Below, in pieces: positions 1 to 7,702 of a DNA stretch of 64,000 nt (position 1 is its first letter; the number at the start of each line of letters is the position of its first letter). This DNA comes from Amycolatopsis bartoniae. Its GTDB lineage: Bacteria > Actinomycetota > Actinomycetes > Mycobacteriales > Pseudonocardiaceae. Location of the stretch: positions 439,501-503,500 of the forward strand of contig NZ_JACHWH010000003.1 of assembly GCF_014191255.1 (NCBI RefSeq), written 5' to 3'. The position numbers and the translations under genes are program-made. A model generated the notes under the pieces. The model did not search any database and was not told the DNA's origin. It worked only from the letters and a program-made list of their open reading frames with translations.

Positions 1-234
1 GCCTTCCCGGCGCGGGCGCGCGGCACCGCGCTGGGGCTGACGTCCGCGGTCGGCAGGCTCGGCTCCATCGTGGGCCCGTTCGTCACGGGCGCGCTCGTCA
101 CCGCGGGTGTCGCGTACCCGTGGGGCTTCTGGTTCTTCGCCGTCGTCGCCGCGCTGGGCCTGGCCGCGGTGGTGTTCCTGCGCGGCCGCTCACCCGCGGC
201 CGCGCCGAGCGAAACCCCCGCGCTGCAGGGCTGA
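1..234 (+). CDS. MFS transporter, C-terminal fragment (cut by window edge)
   Basis: The window opens inside a reading frame that runs 77 codons to a TGA. It reads like the last two helices of a major facilitator transporter: a charged loop (ARARGTALGL), a glycine-rich helix (GRLGSIVGPFVTGALV), then a final hydrophobic helix (FFAVVAALGLAAVVFL) and a short Ala/Pro-rich cytoplasmic tail. The RGTALGL...GRLGSI arrangement is usual just before TM11 in the sugar- and aromatic-acid-porter branches. The substrate cannot be inferred from the fragment, and the start lies outside the window. Confidence 0.75.
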   Translation, partial: AFPARARGTALGLTSAVGRLGSIVGPFVTGALVTAGVAYPWGFWFFAVVAALGLAAVVFLRGRSPAAAPSETPALQG

Positions 235-252
235 ATCCGTTTTCCGGGGTCC

Positions 253-456
253 TCAGAGGACGCCGGGGGCCTCGATGTCGGCGGCACCGAGCTGGCGCAG
301 CCGGCGCCAGGCCAGGCGGTAGGGGTCGCGGGCCAGCACCCGTCCCGTCCGCACGTCGAACCGCGCCCTGGCCAGGGCGAGCTCGGCGGTGGGAGTCGCG
401 ACGTGGTGCTTCTTGCAGCGGGCCCAGAAGACTCGGAGAGCTTGTGCCTCATCCAC
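253..456 (-). CDS. Small hypothetical protein (67 aa)
   Basis: A short basic protein rich in Arg and Ala, probably starting at GTG, convergent with the MFS tail. It has no signal peptide, membrane segment or cysteine pair. Its composition (VATPTAELALARARFDVRTG, then DPYRLAWRRLRQLGA) looks like a genuine compact helical protein rather than random GC-rich readthrough. I do not recognise a family. It could form a unit with the downstream-facing LysR gene, but the 59-base gap and lack of a clear ribosome site leave this open. Confidence 0.5.
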   Translation of the reverse strand: MDEAQALRVFWARCKKHHVATPTAELALARARFDVRTGRVLARDPYRLAWRRLRQLGAADIEAPGVL

Positions 457-515
457 ACGGCAAGCGTGCAGCCTCCCGCCGCCCGCGGCCAGTGCACCCG
501 GGGTGTTTCAACGGG

Positions 516-1469
516 TCAGGTGACACGGGCGGCCCGCCGGACGGCTTGGTCGAGGTCCTCCCGGCTGCCCCGCAGCAGCGCCGCCGTCCTGGTGAACACC
601 TCGCGCAGGGCCGCGGCGGCGGGAGTCAGGCGGTGCTGGCGCGGCCGCGCCAGCAGGATGCGGCGGGCCGGGGCCGACGGGCCGAGCCCCACCGTGGTGA
701 CGTCGTCCCGCAGCCCGGCCAGCGCCAGGCGGGGCGCGAGCGCGATGCCCAGCCCGACGGCGGCCATCGCCTGGGCCTCCTGGTAGTCGTGCGCCCGGTA
801 GGCGATCGCCGGCTCGAAGCCCGCCGCGTGGCAGCTGCGCGTCAGCACCTCGGCCACCGGGTGGTCGTCGCGGACGATCCACTGCTCGCCGGCGAGCTCG
901 GCGAACTTCGCGGACCTCCGCCCGGCCAGCCGGTGCGCGGTGGACACCACCAGCGCGGTCGGATCGTCGAGCAGGTACTCGACCTCGATGCCCGGATCGG
1001 CCATCCGGCGCCATTCGTAGTCCCACAGCAGGGACAGCTCGACCTCGCGGCTGTCGAGCAGCTCCACCAGACCCGCGTTCCGTGCGCTGTGGACGGTCAG
1101 CTCCACCGCGGGGTGGCGGGCGCGGAACTCCCGCACGACGAGCGGCAGGAACGACGCCGCGACGGTGGGGAACGTGCCGACCCGCAGTGACCCGGCGCGC
1201 AACCCGGCCAGCTCGTCCAGCTCCGTCCTGGCGGCGCGCAGCTCCCTGTCGATGCGTTCGGCGCGTGCGAGCAGCGCCTGCCCGGCCTCGGTGAGCGTGA
1301 TGCCGCGCGCGTGCCGTTCCAGCAACGGCTGGCCCGCCTCGGTTTCCAGCCTGCTGATCTGCTGGGACACCGCGGACGGCGTGTAGCTCAGCGCGGCCGC
1401 GGCGCCGGTGATCGAACCCTGGCGGGCGACCTCGGCGAGCAACAGCAGGCGCCGGACGTCGAAGGTCAT
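516..1469 (-). CDS. LysR-family transcriptional regulator
   Basis: A 317-residue LysR-type regulator. The N-terminal winged helix-turn-helix (residues 1-62) carries the hallmark ITGAAAALSYTPSAVSQQIS and ends in the linker start LTEAGQALL. The rest is the periplasmic-binding-protein-like effector domain. The chosen ATG (MTFDVRRLLLL) places the helix-turn-helix at the usual distance from the N terminus; an in-frame upstream codon would add 23 unlikely residues. It is divergent from a PrpF/TcuA/MFS operon, the textbook arrangement for a LysR activator of a neighbouring catabolic operon, and corresponds in position to TcuR of enterobacterial tricarballylate loci. That role is inferred from context. 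Confidence 0.9.
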   Translation of the reverse strand: MTFDVRRLLLLAEVARQGSITGAAAALSYTPSAVSQQISRLETEAGQPLLERHARGITLTEAGQALLARAERIDRELRAARTELDELAGLRAGSLRVGTFPTVAASFLPLVVREFRARHPAVELTVHSARNAGLVELLDSREVELSLLWDYEWRRMADPGIEVEYLLDDPTALVVSTAHRLAGRRSAKFAELAGEQWIVRDDHPVAEVLTRSCHAAGFEPAIAYRAHDYQEAQAMAAVGLGIALAPRLALAGLRDDVTTVGLGPSAPARRILLARPRQHRLTPAAAALREVFTRTAALLRGSREDLDQAVRRAARVT

Positions 1470-1476
1470 CGCAGCC

Positions 1477-1490
1477 TTAACTTCCGCTAA
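1477..1490. promoter_or_regulatory. Candidate LysR-box in divergent promoter
   Basis: The 78-base gap between the LysR gene and the PrpF-like gene holds the partial dyad TTA-N8-TAA (TTAACTTCCGCTAA) in an AT-enriched patch. LysR regulators usually bind interrupted dyads of about this size between divergent genes. Only three to four bases per arm match, so this is a weak call. Confidence 0.3.
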
Positions 1491-1547
1491 AGGGGGCTCA
1501 ACTTTTCCGAGATTGTACTCAAGGCCGTGGTGGCGCATGGTCGAGGC

Positions 1548-2618
1548 ATGCGATACCTGCGTGGGACGTGGATGCGAGGCGGTACCAGCAAATGCTGGCT
1601 GTTCGACGACGAGGCGCTGGCCGGTGCGGACGCGGACACCCTGTTGGCGGCGGCGTTCGGGGCGGGTGACCCGCGGCAGCTCGACGGCGTCGGCGGAGCG
1701 ACCTCGACCACCTCGAAGGCCGCGATCGTGCGCCGCTCGGACCGGCCCGGCGTCGACGTGGACTACGACTTCGCGCAGGTCGGCATCGGGGCGCGCCGGG
1801 TGGAGTGGGGCAGCAACTGCGGCAACTGTGCGACGGCGATCGGCCTGTACGCCCTGCTCACGGGCCTCGTGCCGGCTCAGCCCGGGCGCACCACGGTCCG
1901 GCTGCGCAACACCAACACCGGCACGTTGCTCGCGGCGACCGTGGCGACGCCGGACGGCACGGTGCCCGAGTCCGGCGACGTGCTCGTGCCCGGCGCCGCC
2001 GTCGGCGGGGTCGGCGTCGAGCTGGCCTTCCTCGATCCCGCGGGCGGCACGACCGGCTCGCTGCTGCCGACCGGGCGTGCGGTGGACCGTTTTCCCTTAC
2101 CCGCCACGCTGATCGACGCCGGAGCGCCCGCGGCGCTGTTCCCGGTGAGCGCTTTCGGAAACGCGCCGTTCGAGGACCTGGTGCCCGAGCTGATCCGGCT
2201 GCGCCGGGAAGCCGCGCTGCGCATGGGGCTGGCGACCCCGGACGGCCCGGTGGACCACGCCGTGCCCAAGACCGGGGTGGTCGGGCCGCCCGTGGACTAC
2301 CGCACTGCCGACGGCGTCCCGGTCGCCGCCGGGGAGTACGACGTTGCGGTGCGGATGCTGTCGATGCTCGCCCCGCATCCGGCGGTGGGGCTCACCTCGG
2401 CGGTCGCGCTCGCGGCCGCAGCCACCGTGCCCGGCAGCGTCGTTTCCCCGTACCACCAAGGAAATGTCCTGCGGCTCGGCACGCCCGCCGGAGTGGTCAC
2501 GGTCGGCATCGACCGCGGCCCCGGCGGCGCGCTCGCGGCCGTCCGGATGCGGCGCGCGGCACGCAGGATCGCCGTCGCCGAGATCTCCGTGCCCGAACCG
2601 GCCCTCGCGCCGGCGTGA
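1548..2618 (+). CDS. PrpF-family isomerase (aconitate/oxalomesaconate isomerase type)
   Basis: A 356-residue member of the PrpF/DUF453 family of diaminopimelate-epimerase-fold isomerases. The diagnostic N-terminal motif MRGGTSK occurs at about residues 9-15, and the WGSNCGNCATAIG segment matches the family's conserved SNCGN core. Characterised relatives move double bonds in tricarboxylates: PrpF converts 2-methylaconitate and GalD tautomerises 4-oxalomesaconate. The next gene encodes a TcuA-like flavoprotein whose product would be cis-aconitate, so a role in aconitate isomerisation is plausible but inferred. Start: the first ATG giving MRYLRGTWMRGG; upstream codons are not family-like. It is first in an operon with an 11-base gap to the next gene. 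Confidence 0.85.
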   Translation: MRYLRGTWMRGGTSKCWLFDDEALAGADADTLLAAAFGAGDPRQLDGVGGATSTTSKAAIVRRSDRPGVDVDYDFAQVGIGARRVEWGSNCGNCATAIGLYALLTGLVPAQPGRTTVRLRNTNTGTLLAATVATPDGTVPESGDVLVPGAAVGGVGVELAFLDPAGGTTGSLLPTGRAVDRFPLPATLIDAGAPAALFPVSAFGNAPFEDLVPELIRLRREAALRMGLATPDGPVDHAVPKTGVVGPPVDYRTADGVPVAAGEYDVAVRMLSMLAPHPAVGLTSAVALAAAATVPGSVVSPYHQGNVLRLGTPAGVVTVGIDRGPGGALAAVRMRRAARRIAVAEISVPEPALAPA

Positions 2619-2629
2619 AAGGAAAACAG

Positions 2630-4084
2630 ATGCACAACAGTTGGGACGTCGTCGTCGTGGGCGGCGGCAACGCGGGCTTCTCCGCCGCCCAGTCGGCACG
2701 GGAGCACGGCGCCCGCGTGCTGCTGCTGGAGAAGGCGCCGCGGGAATGGGCCGGTGGCAACAGTTATTTCACCGCTGGTGCCATGCGGACAGTCCACAAG
2801 GGACTCGATGACGTCGCGGAGTTCATCGAGCCGCCTCACACCGACCGGATCGACCTCGACCCGTACCCCGCGGAGGAGTTCCTCGGCGACCTGCGCCGCG
2901 TCACCGGCGGCCGCTGCGACCCGCGGCTCGCCGAGATCCTCGTCGGCGAGTCCCGGGAAACCCTGGGCTGGCTGCACGAACTGGGGCTGCGCTTCGAGCT
3001 GATGTTCCACCGCCAGGCGTACGAGGTGGACGGCCGGTTCCGGTTCTGGGGCGGGCTCGCGGTGGGTGCCGTCGGCGGCGGCAAGGGCATGATCGCCGAC
3101 CACCTCGCCGCGGCGGAGCGGCGCGGGACCACCGTGCGCTTCGGCGCGCACGTGACCGGGCTGCTGACCGACGACGGCGGCGCCGTCCACGGCGTGCGGC
3201 TGTCCGGCGGCGAAACCGTCGAGGCGACGAGCGTGGTGCTGACCAGCGGCGGGTTCGAGGCGAACCCGGCGATGCGCTCGGCGTACCTCGGCCCGGGCTG
3301 GGACCTCGCGCTCGTGCGCGGCACGCCCTACAACACCGGCGACGGCATCACGATGGCGCTCGCCGCGGGAGCGCAGCCCTACGGCCACTTCAGCGGCTGC
3401 CACTCGGTGGCGTGGGACGCCGGGGCCGACCCGACGGGCGACCGGGACCTGACCAACCAGCTGACCCGCGGCGGCTACCCGTTCGGGATCATCGTCAACG
3501 CCGAAGGCCGGCGGTTCGTCGACGAGGGCGCGGACTTCCGCAACTACACCTACGCCAAGTACGGCGCGGAGATCCTCCGGCAGCCGGGCAGCCGGGCGGT
3601 GCAGGTGTTCGACGCGAAGGTGCTGGGCCTGTTGCGACCCGAGGAGTACGAGGCGCCGGGCGTGTCCAAGGTCCAGTCGGACACCCTCGAAGGGCTCGCC
3701 AAGGAGCTGGGTATCGACGAAACCGCGCTGGTGTCCACTGTGGAGGGCTTCAACCGGGCGGTCACGGGTGAGCGGTTCGACCCGACCGTCAAGGACGGCA
3801 AGCACACCGAGGGCATCAGCCCCGCGAAGTCGAACTGGGCGCAGCCCCTCGACACCCCGCCGTACCTGGCCTTTCCCGTGACGTGCGGGATCACCTTCAC
3901 CTTCGGTGGCCTGCGCATCGCCGAGAACGGCGCGGTGCTCGACACCGCCGGGCAGCCGATGCCCGGGCTGTTCGCCGCGGGCGAGCTCGTCGGCGGGCTC
4001 TTCTTCTTCAACTACCCCGGCGGTTCCGGGCTGACGGCCGGTTCGGTCTTCGGCCGCCGGGCGGGCCGCGCCGCGGCCGTCTGA
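2630..4084 (+). CDS. tcuA: FAD-dependent tricarballylate dehydrogenase-like flavoprotein
   Basis: A 484-residue FAD-dependent oxidoreductase of the fumarate reductase/succinate dehydrogenase flavoprotein superfamily. The Rossmann motif GGGNAGFSAA (residues 11-20) is followed by the acidic end of strand 2 (LLLEKAP), and the C terminus has the FAD-closing segment PGLFAAGELVGGLFFFNYPGGSG. The early GGNSYFTAGAMR and later FFFNYPGGSGL pattern resembles TcuA, which oxidises tricarballylate to cis-aconitate. The length is close to the family norm. A ribosome site GAAAGGA lies 6-7 bases before the ATG. TcuA normally hands electrons to TcuB, an iron-sulfur/haem membrane protein; no tcuB is present in the window, so the electron acceptor is unknown. 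Substrate assignment rests on family plus LysR/MFS context. Confidence 0.75.
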   Translation: MHNSWDVVVVGGGNAGFSAAQSAREHGARVLLLEKAPREWAGGNSYFTAGAMRTVHKGLDDVAEFIEPPHTDRIDLDPYPAEEFLGDLRRVTGGRCDPRLAEILVGESRETLGWLHELGLRFELMFHRQAYEVDGRFRFWGGLAVGAVGGGKGMIADHLAAAERRGTTVRFGAHVTGLLTDDGGAVHGVRLSGGETVEATSVVLTSGGFEANPAMRSAYLGPGWDLALVRGTPYNTGDGITMALAAGAQPYGHFSGCHSVAWDAGADPTGDRDLTNQLTRGGYPFGIIVNAEGRRFVDEGADFRNYTYAKYGAEILRQPGSRAVQVFDAKVLGLLRPEEYEAPGVSKVQSDTLEGLAKELGIDETALVSTVEGFNRAVTGERFDPTVKDGKHTEGISPAKSNWAQPLDTPPYLAFPVTCGITFTFGGLRIAENGAVLDTAGQPMPGLFAAGELVGGLFFFNYPGGSGLTAGSVFGRRAGRAAAV

Positions 4085-4115
4085 AAACGCTTCCCCACCC
4101 GTCAAGGAGGACGGT

Positions 4116-5489
4116 ATGACCTCTGCCCAGCTGGCGGCCCGGCTCGACCGGCTGCCGATCGGCCGGTTCCACCGCCGGGTGCTCTACGCGCTCGCCGTGG
4201 CCTTCGTCTTCGAGTTCGGCGACCTCAACACCTTCGCCTACGCCGCGCCCGCGCTGAAGGAGCACCTGCACCTCACGGTCGACGACATCGCGTTCGTGAC
4301 CTCGGCGTCCTTCCTGGGGATGTTCGCGGGCGCGGTGCTCGGCGGCCGGTTCGCCGACCGGATCGGCCGGCGGCGGGCACTGCTGGTCTCGGTGGCGGTG
4401 TTCTCGGTGTGCTCGCTGCTGAACGCGGTGGCCTCGACCGTGCCGACGCTGGCGGTCGCGCGGCTGCTGACCGGAGTCGGCCTGTCGGCGATGACCGTCG
4501 CGGCGACGACGTACATCTCCGAAACCATGCCCGCCGCGCACCGCGGGCGCATGCAGGCGGGCGTGATGGCGATCGGCCTGCTCGGGATCCCGGTGATGTC
4601 GTTCAGCGCGCGGGGCGTGATCCCGTTGAGCGCGGGCAGCTGGCGGCTGGTGTTCGTGTTCGGCGCGCTAGGACTGCTCGCGTTGCCACTGGTCGCGCGG
4701 CTGCCGGAAAGCCCGCGGTGGCTGTTGCGGCACGGGCACGAGGAGCGGGCGGACGCGGTGGTGACGGCGGTCGAGCGGGAGCACGGCCCGCTCCCGGAAC
4801 TGGTGGTGCGCGAGGAACCGGACCCGGCGAAGGTGTCGTACCGGGCGCTGCTGACCGGGAAACTGGGGCGGCGCACGTTGATGCTGGCCGTGGCGTGGGT
4901 GTTCCAGACGCTCGGGTTCTACGGTTTCGTGTCGTGGGTGCCGACGCTGCTGGCCGAGCACGGGTTCGGCCTGGTGCACAGCCTGACGTTCTCGGCGCTG
5001 ACGACACTCGGCGCGGTGCCGGGCGCGTTGCTGGCGTGGGCGATCTCGGACCGGTTCGGCCGCAAGACGCCGATCGTGGTCGTGGCGCTCGCGGTGGCGG
5101 TGTGCGGAGTCGCCTATGGACTGACGTTCAACGCGGTCGCGATCGTGGCGTTCGGGTTCTGCGTCAACGCGCTGATCCAGACCTTCGCGGCGATGCTGTA
5201 CGCGTACACGCCGGAGCTGTACCCGACGGAGCTGCGCAACTCGGGCAACGGCCTCGTGTACGGCCTGGGGCGGCTGAGCAACATCGCGGGCCCGCTGATC
5301 GTCGCCGCGATCTTCGGGGCGTTCGGCTACCAGCCGGTGTTCGTCTACATCGGAGCGTGCTGGCTCGTGGTCGCCGCGACGATCGGGTTCTTCGGCCCCC
5401 GCACGGGCATGCGGAACCTGGAACACCTGACGGGAGAAGCTGCCTCAGCCCTTGACGACGTCGTGGACCAGGTGCGTCGCCCGGGGTGA
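4116..5489 (+). CDS. MFS transporter, probable organic-acid/proton symporter of the tcu-like operon
   Basis: A 457-residue, roughly 12-helix major facilitator protein. The A motif between TM2 and TM3 is GGRFADRIGRRRALL, the central loop has PESPRWLLRHG typical of the sugar/aromatic-acid porter branches, and the second-half A motif is SDRFGRKTPIVV. An AAGGAGG ribosome site sits 6 bases before the ATG. It follows the TcuA-like gene by 31 bases, so it is probably cotranscribed and imports the substrate, in the position TcuC has in Salmonella. The central-loop motif is not that of the citrate:H+ symporter group to which TcuC belongs, so the carrier seems to have been recruited from another MFS branch. 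Confidence 0.85.
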   Translation: MTSAQLAARLDRLPIGRFHRRVLYALAVAFVFEFGDLNTFAYAAPALKEHLHLTVDDIAFVTSASFLGMFAGAVLGGRFADRIGRRRALLVSVAVFSVCSLLNAVASTVPTLAVARLLTGVGLSAMTVAATTYISETMPAAHRGRMQAGVMAIGLLGIPVMSFSARGVIPLSAGSWRLVFVFGALGLLALPLVARLPESPRWLLRHGHEERADAVVTAVEREHGPLPELVVREEPDPAKVSYRALLTGKLGRRTLMLAVAWVFQTLGFYGFVSWVPTLLAEHGFGLVHSLTFSALTTLGAVPGALLAWAISDRFGRKTPIVVVALAVAVCGVAYGLTFNAVAIVAFGFCVNALIQTFAAMLYAYTPELYPTELRNSGNGLVYGLGRLSNIAGPLIVAAIFGAFGYQPVFVYIGACWLVVAATIGFFGPRTGMRNLEHLTGEAASALDDVVDQVRRPG

Positions 5490-5503
5490 CCCCGGTGGCC
5501 GCG

Positions 5504-5899
5504 CTAGTTGGCGAAACCGGTCGTGCCGATCTCCGAACCCGGCGGCCCGGACAGGATCTGCGTCGTGGCGGCGGTGGGCTCGTCGTTCAGGTCGCCCGGC
5601 ACCACGACCCGCGGCCCAGGTGCGCGGTCGCCAGCTCCCGCACGGTGGCGGCCTCCGCCGCCCGCCGGGCTGAACCGGCCGTCGGGAAAGGTCAGGAGCT
5701 TCGACTTGAGGTGGCAGGTGACGACGGTGAGCGGCCGGTCCAGCTCCACCACGACCCAGAGCACGCCGCGGCTCAGCGTGTGCTGCGGCTCGGCGGGCTC
5801 GTCGGCGGTCTGGATCGGCCGCAGGCCCGCGGGCAGCTCGTTCGTGTCGGCGAGGACCGTGAGGGGATGGCGGGACAGGACGGCCACCCGGATGACCAT
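5504..5899 (-). pseudogene. Decayed endonuclease/exonuclease/phosphatase family gene
   Basis: The 131-codon frame holds two islands of an EEP-superfamily hydrolase: an upstream block with TVVTCHLKSKLLTFP (catalytic His context TCHLKSK) and a downstream block PRVVVPGDLNDEPTAATT (metal-site GDLND). Between them, about 5600-5680, the family sequence RAAEAATVRELATAHLG is readable only in another frame, so the frame slips out and back with loss of about 20 residues. The protein also lacks the N-terminal Asn/Glu metal-binding region and ends before the terminal SDH-type motif. These three lesions argue for a remnant, although a short translated product cannot be excluded. Confidence 0.75.
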
Positions 5900-5955
5900 G
5901 GCGGTCTCCCCTCGACGCGGTCGCTCCCCGGAACTCGGAGCACGCGGCGCAGAAG

Positions 5956-6561
5956 TTACGCCTCACTCAACCGGCGCAACCGGGCCACCTGCGGCGGGAC
6001 GAGCAGCAGGAGCAGCACGTAGTACTGGACGCCGGGCACGAAAGCGGCCAGCACGAACGCGACCACCAGCACGCCCACGCTGCCGACCGAGTTGATCAGC
6101 GAGCGGCGGGAGATGCGGGACGGGTCGTGGGCCAGCTTTTCGTTGCCGTGCACGAGGATCGTCATCGCGGACAGGCACAGCGTGTTGGCGAGGATCGTGC
6201 CGATGTAGAACAGCACCGTGAACCGGTCGCGGCCGTACGCGCCGGTGACCTCGGAGGTGAGCGGCACCACGGCGACGGTGAACAACCACGCGAAGTTCAG
6301 CCACACCAGCACGCTGTTGTAGGACTTGACCTGCTCGAACAGGCGGTGGTGGCCGACCCACTGCCGCGCGATCACGACGAAGCTGAGTGCGAAACCGCCG
6401 ATCTGCCAGCCGTTCCCGGTGATCACCTCGACGGCGGGCCGGTGCTCGGCCACCAGCTCCGGCACCGAGTCGGCGAGCGGCAGCACCAGCAGCGTCAGTG
6501 CGATCGCCACCACGGCGTCGGAGAAGAAGACGAGACGTTCGGGCGTTTTCGGGCGGTCCAT
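5956..6561 (-). CDS. TMEM175-family (DUF1211) potassium channel-like protein
   Basis: A 201-residue integral membrane protein. The N-terminal signature RLVFFSDAVVAIALTLLVLPL contains the FSD motif of TM1 that defines bacterial TMEM175 homologues. About six hydrophobic helices follow, including ALSFVVIARQWVGHH and a C-terminal YYVLLLLLVPP. Bacterial TMEM175 proteins form tetrameric K+ leak channels with Ile/Leu constrictions in TM1. The single-repeat length is normal for bacteria. It stands alone, 49 bases from the convergently placed SEFIR gene end, with no sign of cotranscription. Confidence 0.9.
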   Translation of the reverse strand: MDRPKTPERLVFFSDAVVAIALTLLVLPLADSVPELVAEHRPAVEVITGNGWQIGGFALSFVVIARQWVGHHRLFEQVKSYNSVLVWLNFAWLFTVAVVPLTSEVTGAYGRDRFTVLFYIGTILANTLCLSAMTILVHGNEKLAHDPSRISRRSLINSVGSVGVLVVAFVLAAFVPGVQYYVLLLLLVPPQVARLRRLSEA

Positions 6562-6610
6562 CGGCTTTCCCCCGGTTCGGTGATCGACACGGGAAATCTA
6601 CCGGCGGCCG

Positions 6611-7567
6611 TCACGCCAGCGTCGGGTCACCCCAGGCGAGCTCGGGTGGCCGCGACCGGCCGCGCACCGGCGCCCCTGGCGCGACCGGTGCGCCGGGCCT
6701 CGCCATCTCCAGCCGCAGCTTCCGCACGCCGCTGACGTTCACCTCGACGGTCCTCGGGTTGCCCTGCGCGGCCCGCACCACCGGCTGCGGCCGCCCGTCG
6801 AGCACGACCCGGAAGTCCCCGACCTGGAACGGTTCCGCGGCGTCGTCCGGCACGCCCACCACCGCGGTCAGCCGCGCGTACGCGCCGCAGAGGTCCAGTT
6901 CGACGAAGCTCCACGGCTGGGCCGGCACGGACTTCGGGCGCAGCACGATGCTGTCGCCGTAGTGCCCGCCGCCGATCCACGCCTCGCCCGCCCGGACCCC
7001 GGAGCTGTGCGCGAGCCAGGGCAGGTCCTTCGCGGCCGTCGGGTGTTCGCCCCCGCCGCCCCGCCAGATCCCGCGCTCGGGCATCGGGTACTGCCCGTGC
7101 CCGGTGATCGCGGCCAGCAGCGGTTCGACCGCTTCGGGGGAGATCTCGGAAATTTCGTACCTCGTGGTGGAGTACGCGTTGAGGAACGTCGGGATGTCGT
7201 CCACCGAGCAGCCCGGCAGTACGACGGGCAGCACCCGTTCCGTCTCGCGGCTCAGGTTGCGCGTGAGGTTGTTGCGGATGATCGCCGACTCGAACTGCGA
7301 GCCGCGTCCTTCGTCCGGCGGCGCGGTCCCGTCGGCGCGGCTGCGGTAGTCGGGCGAGGCGACCACGACGATGAAGTCGGCCTCGTTGAGCTGCTCGATC
7401 GCCCACAGCGACCAGTCCCGGCGCCGGTGGTCGTCCCACTGGTCCAGGCGGACGTCGAGCCCGATCCGCGACCGCAGGAAGGTCGCGAACCGGAGTACCT
7501 GAGCCTTGTGTTCGGCGGAGTCGTGCGCATAGGTCACGAAGACCCTCGGCGCGTCGCGGTCGGCCAT
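6611..7567 (-). CDS. SEFIR-domain protein with C-terminal NPCBM-like beta domain
   Basis: A 318-residue protein with two parts. Residues 8-155 are a SEFIR/TIR-superfamily domain: strand A VFVTYAHDS, DVRLDQWDDHRRRDWSLW, strand D DFIVVVASPDYRSR, and the GSQFESAIIRNNL helix characteristic of SEFIR proteins. Residues about 185-290 (AWIGGGHYGDSIVLRP, WSFVELDLCGAYARLTAVVGV, FRVVLDGR, VEVNVSGVRKLRLEM) match the beta-strand pattern of NPCBM-type sugar-binding domains. The ATG chosen gives MADRDAPRVFVTYAH, right at the domain start. It is divergent from a TIR/ATPase operon with 135 bases between, so probably a fifth part of that cassette. Predicted cytosolic, with no signal peptide. SEFIR domains are adaptor or effector modules in bacterial conflict systems; enzymatic activity is not evident. 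Confidence 0.85.
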   Translation of the reverse strand: MADRDAPRVFVTYAHDSAEHKAQVLRFATFLRSRIGLDVRLDQWDDHRRRDWSLWAIEQLNEADFIVVVASPDYRSRADGTAPPDEGRGSQFESAIIRNNLTRNLSRETERVLPVVLPGCSVDDIPTFLNAYSTTRYEISEISPEAVEPLLAAITGHGQYPMPERGIWRGGGGEHPTAAKDLPWLAHSSGVRAGEAWIGGGHYGDSIVLRPKSVPAQPWSFVELDLCGAYARLTAVVGVPDDAAEPFQVGDFRVVLDGRPQPVVRAAQGNPRTVEVNVSGVRKLRLEMARPGAPVAPGAPVRGRSRPPELAWGDPTLA

Positions 7568-7702
7568 ACCGGCATTGTGGCCGAGCCTGCCGCCGGCGGC
7601 GGGGTTGTCCGGTTTCTGTCCGCAATTCTGCCTGGTTTCCCGTCGTTTTCCGGCTCTAGCATCGTTTCCGTTCCGTGGGGAGAGCGAAGGAGCGATGAAC
7701 GC
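7568..7702. promoter_or_regulatory. Divergent promoter region of the SEFIR/TIR cassette
   Basis: The 135 bases separating the SEFIR gene from the TIR operon must carry both promoters if the genes are transcribed divergently. For the plus strand a TAGCAT -10-like hexamer lies about 40 bases before the TIR start and an AAGGAG ribosome site (7687-7692) lies 10 bases before the GTG. No strong dyad was seen, so no regulator can be proposed. Confidence 0.4.

Noticed and set aside
2297-4105. A 602-codon minus-strand frame opposite the TcuA-like gene
   Set aside because: It is low-complexity and rich in Arg/Val/Gly with no motif, and the plus-strand FAD protein is unambiguous.
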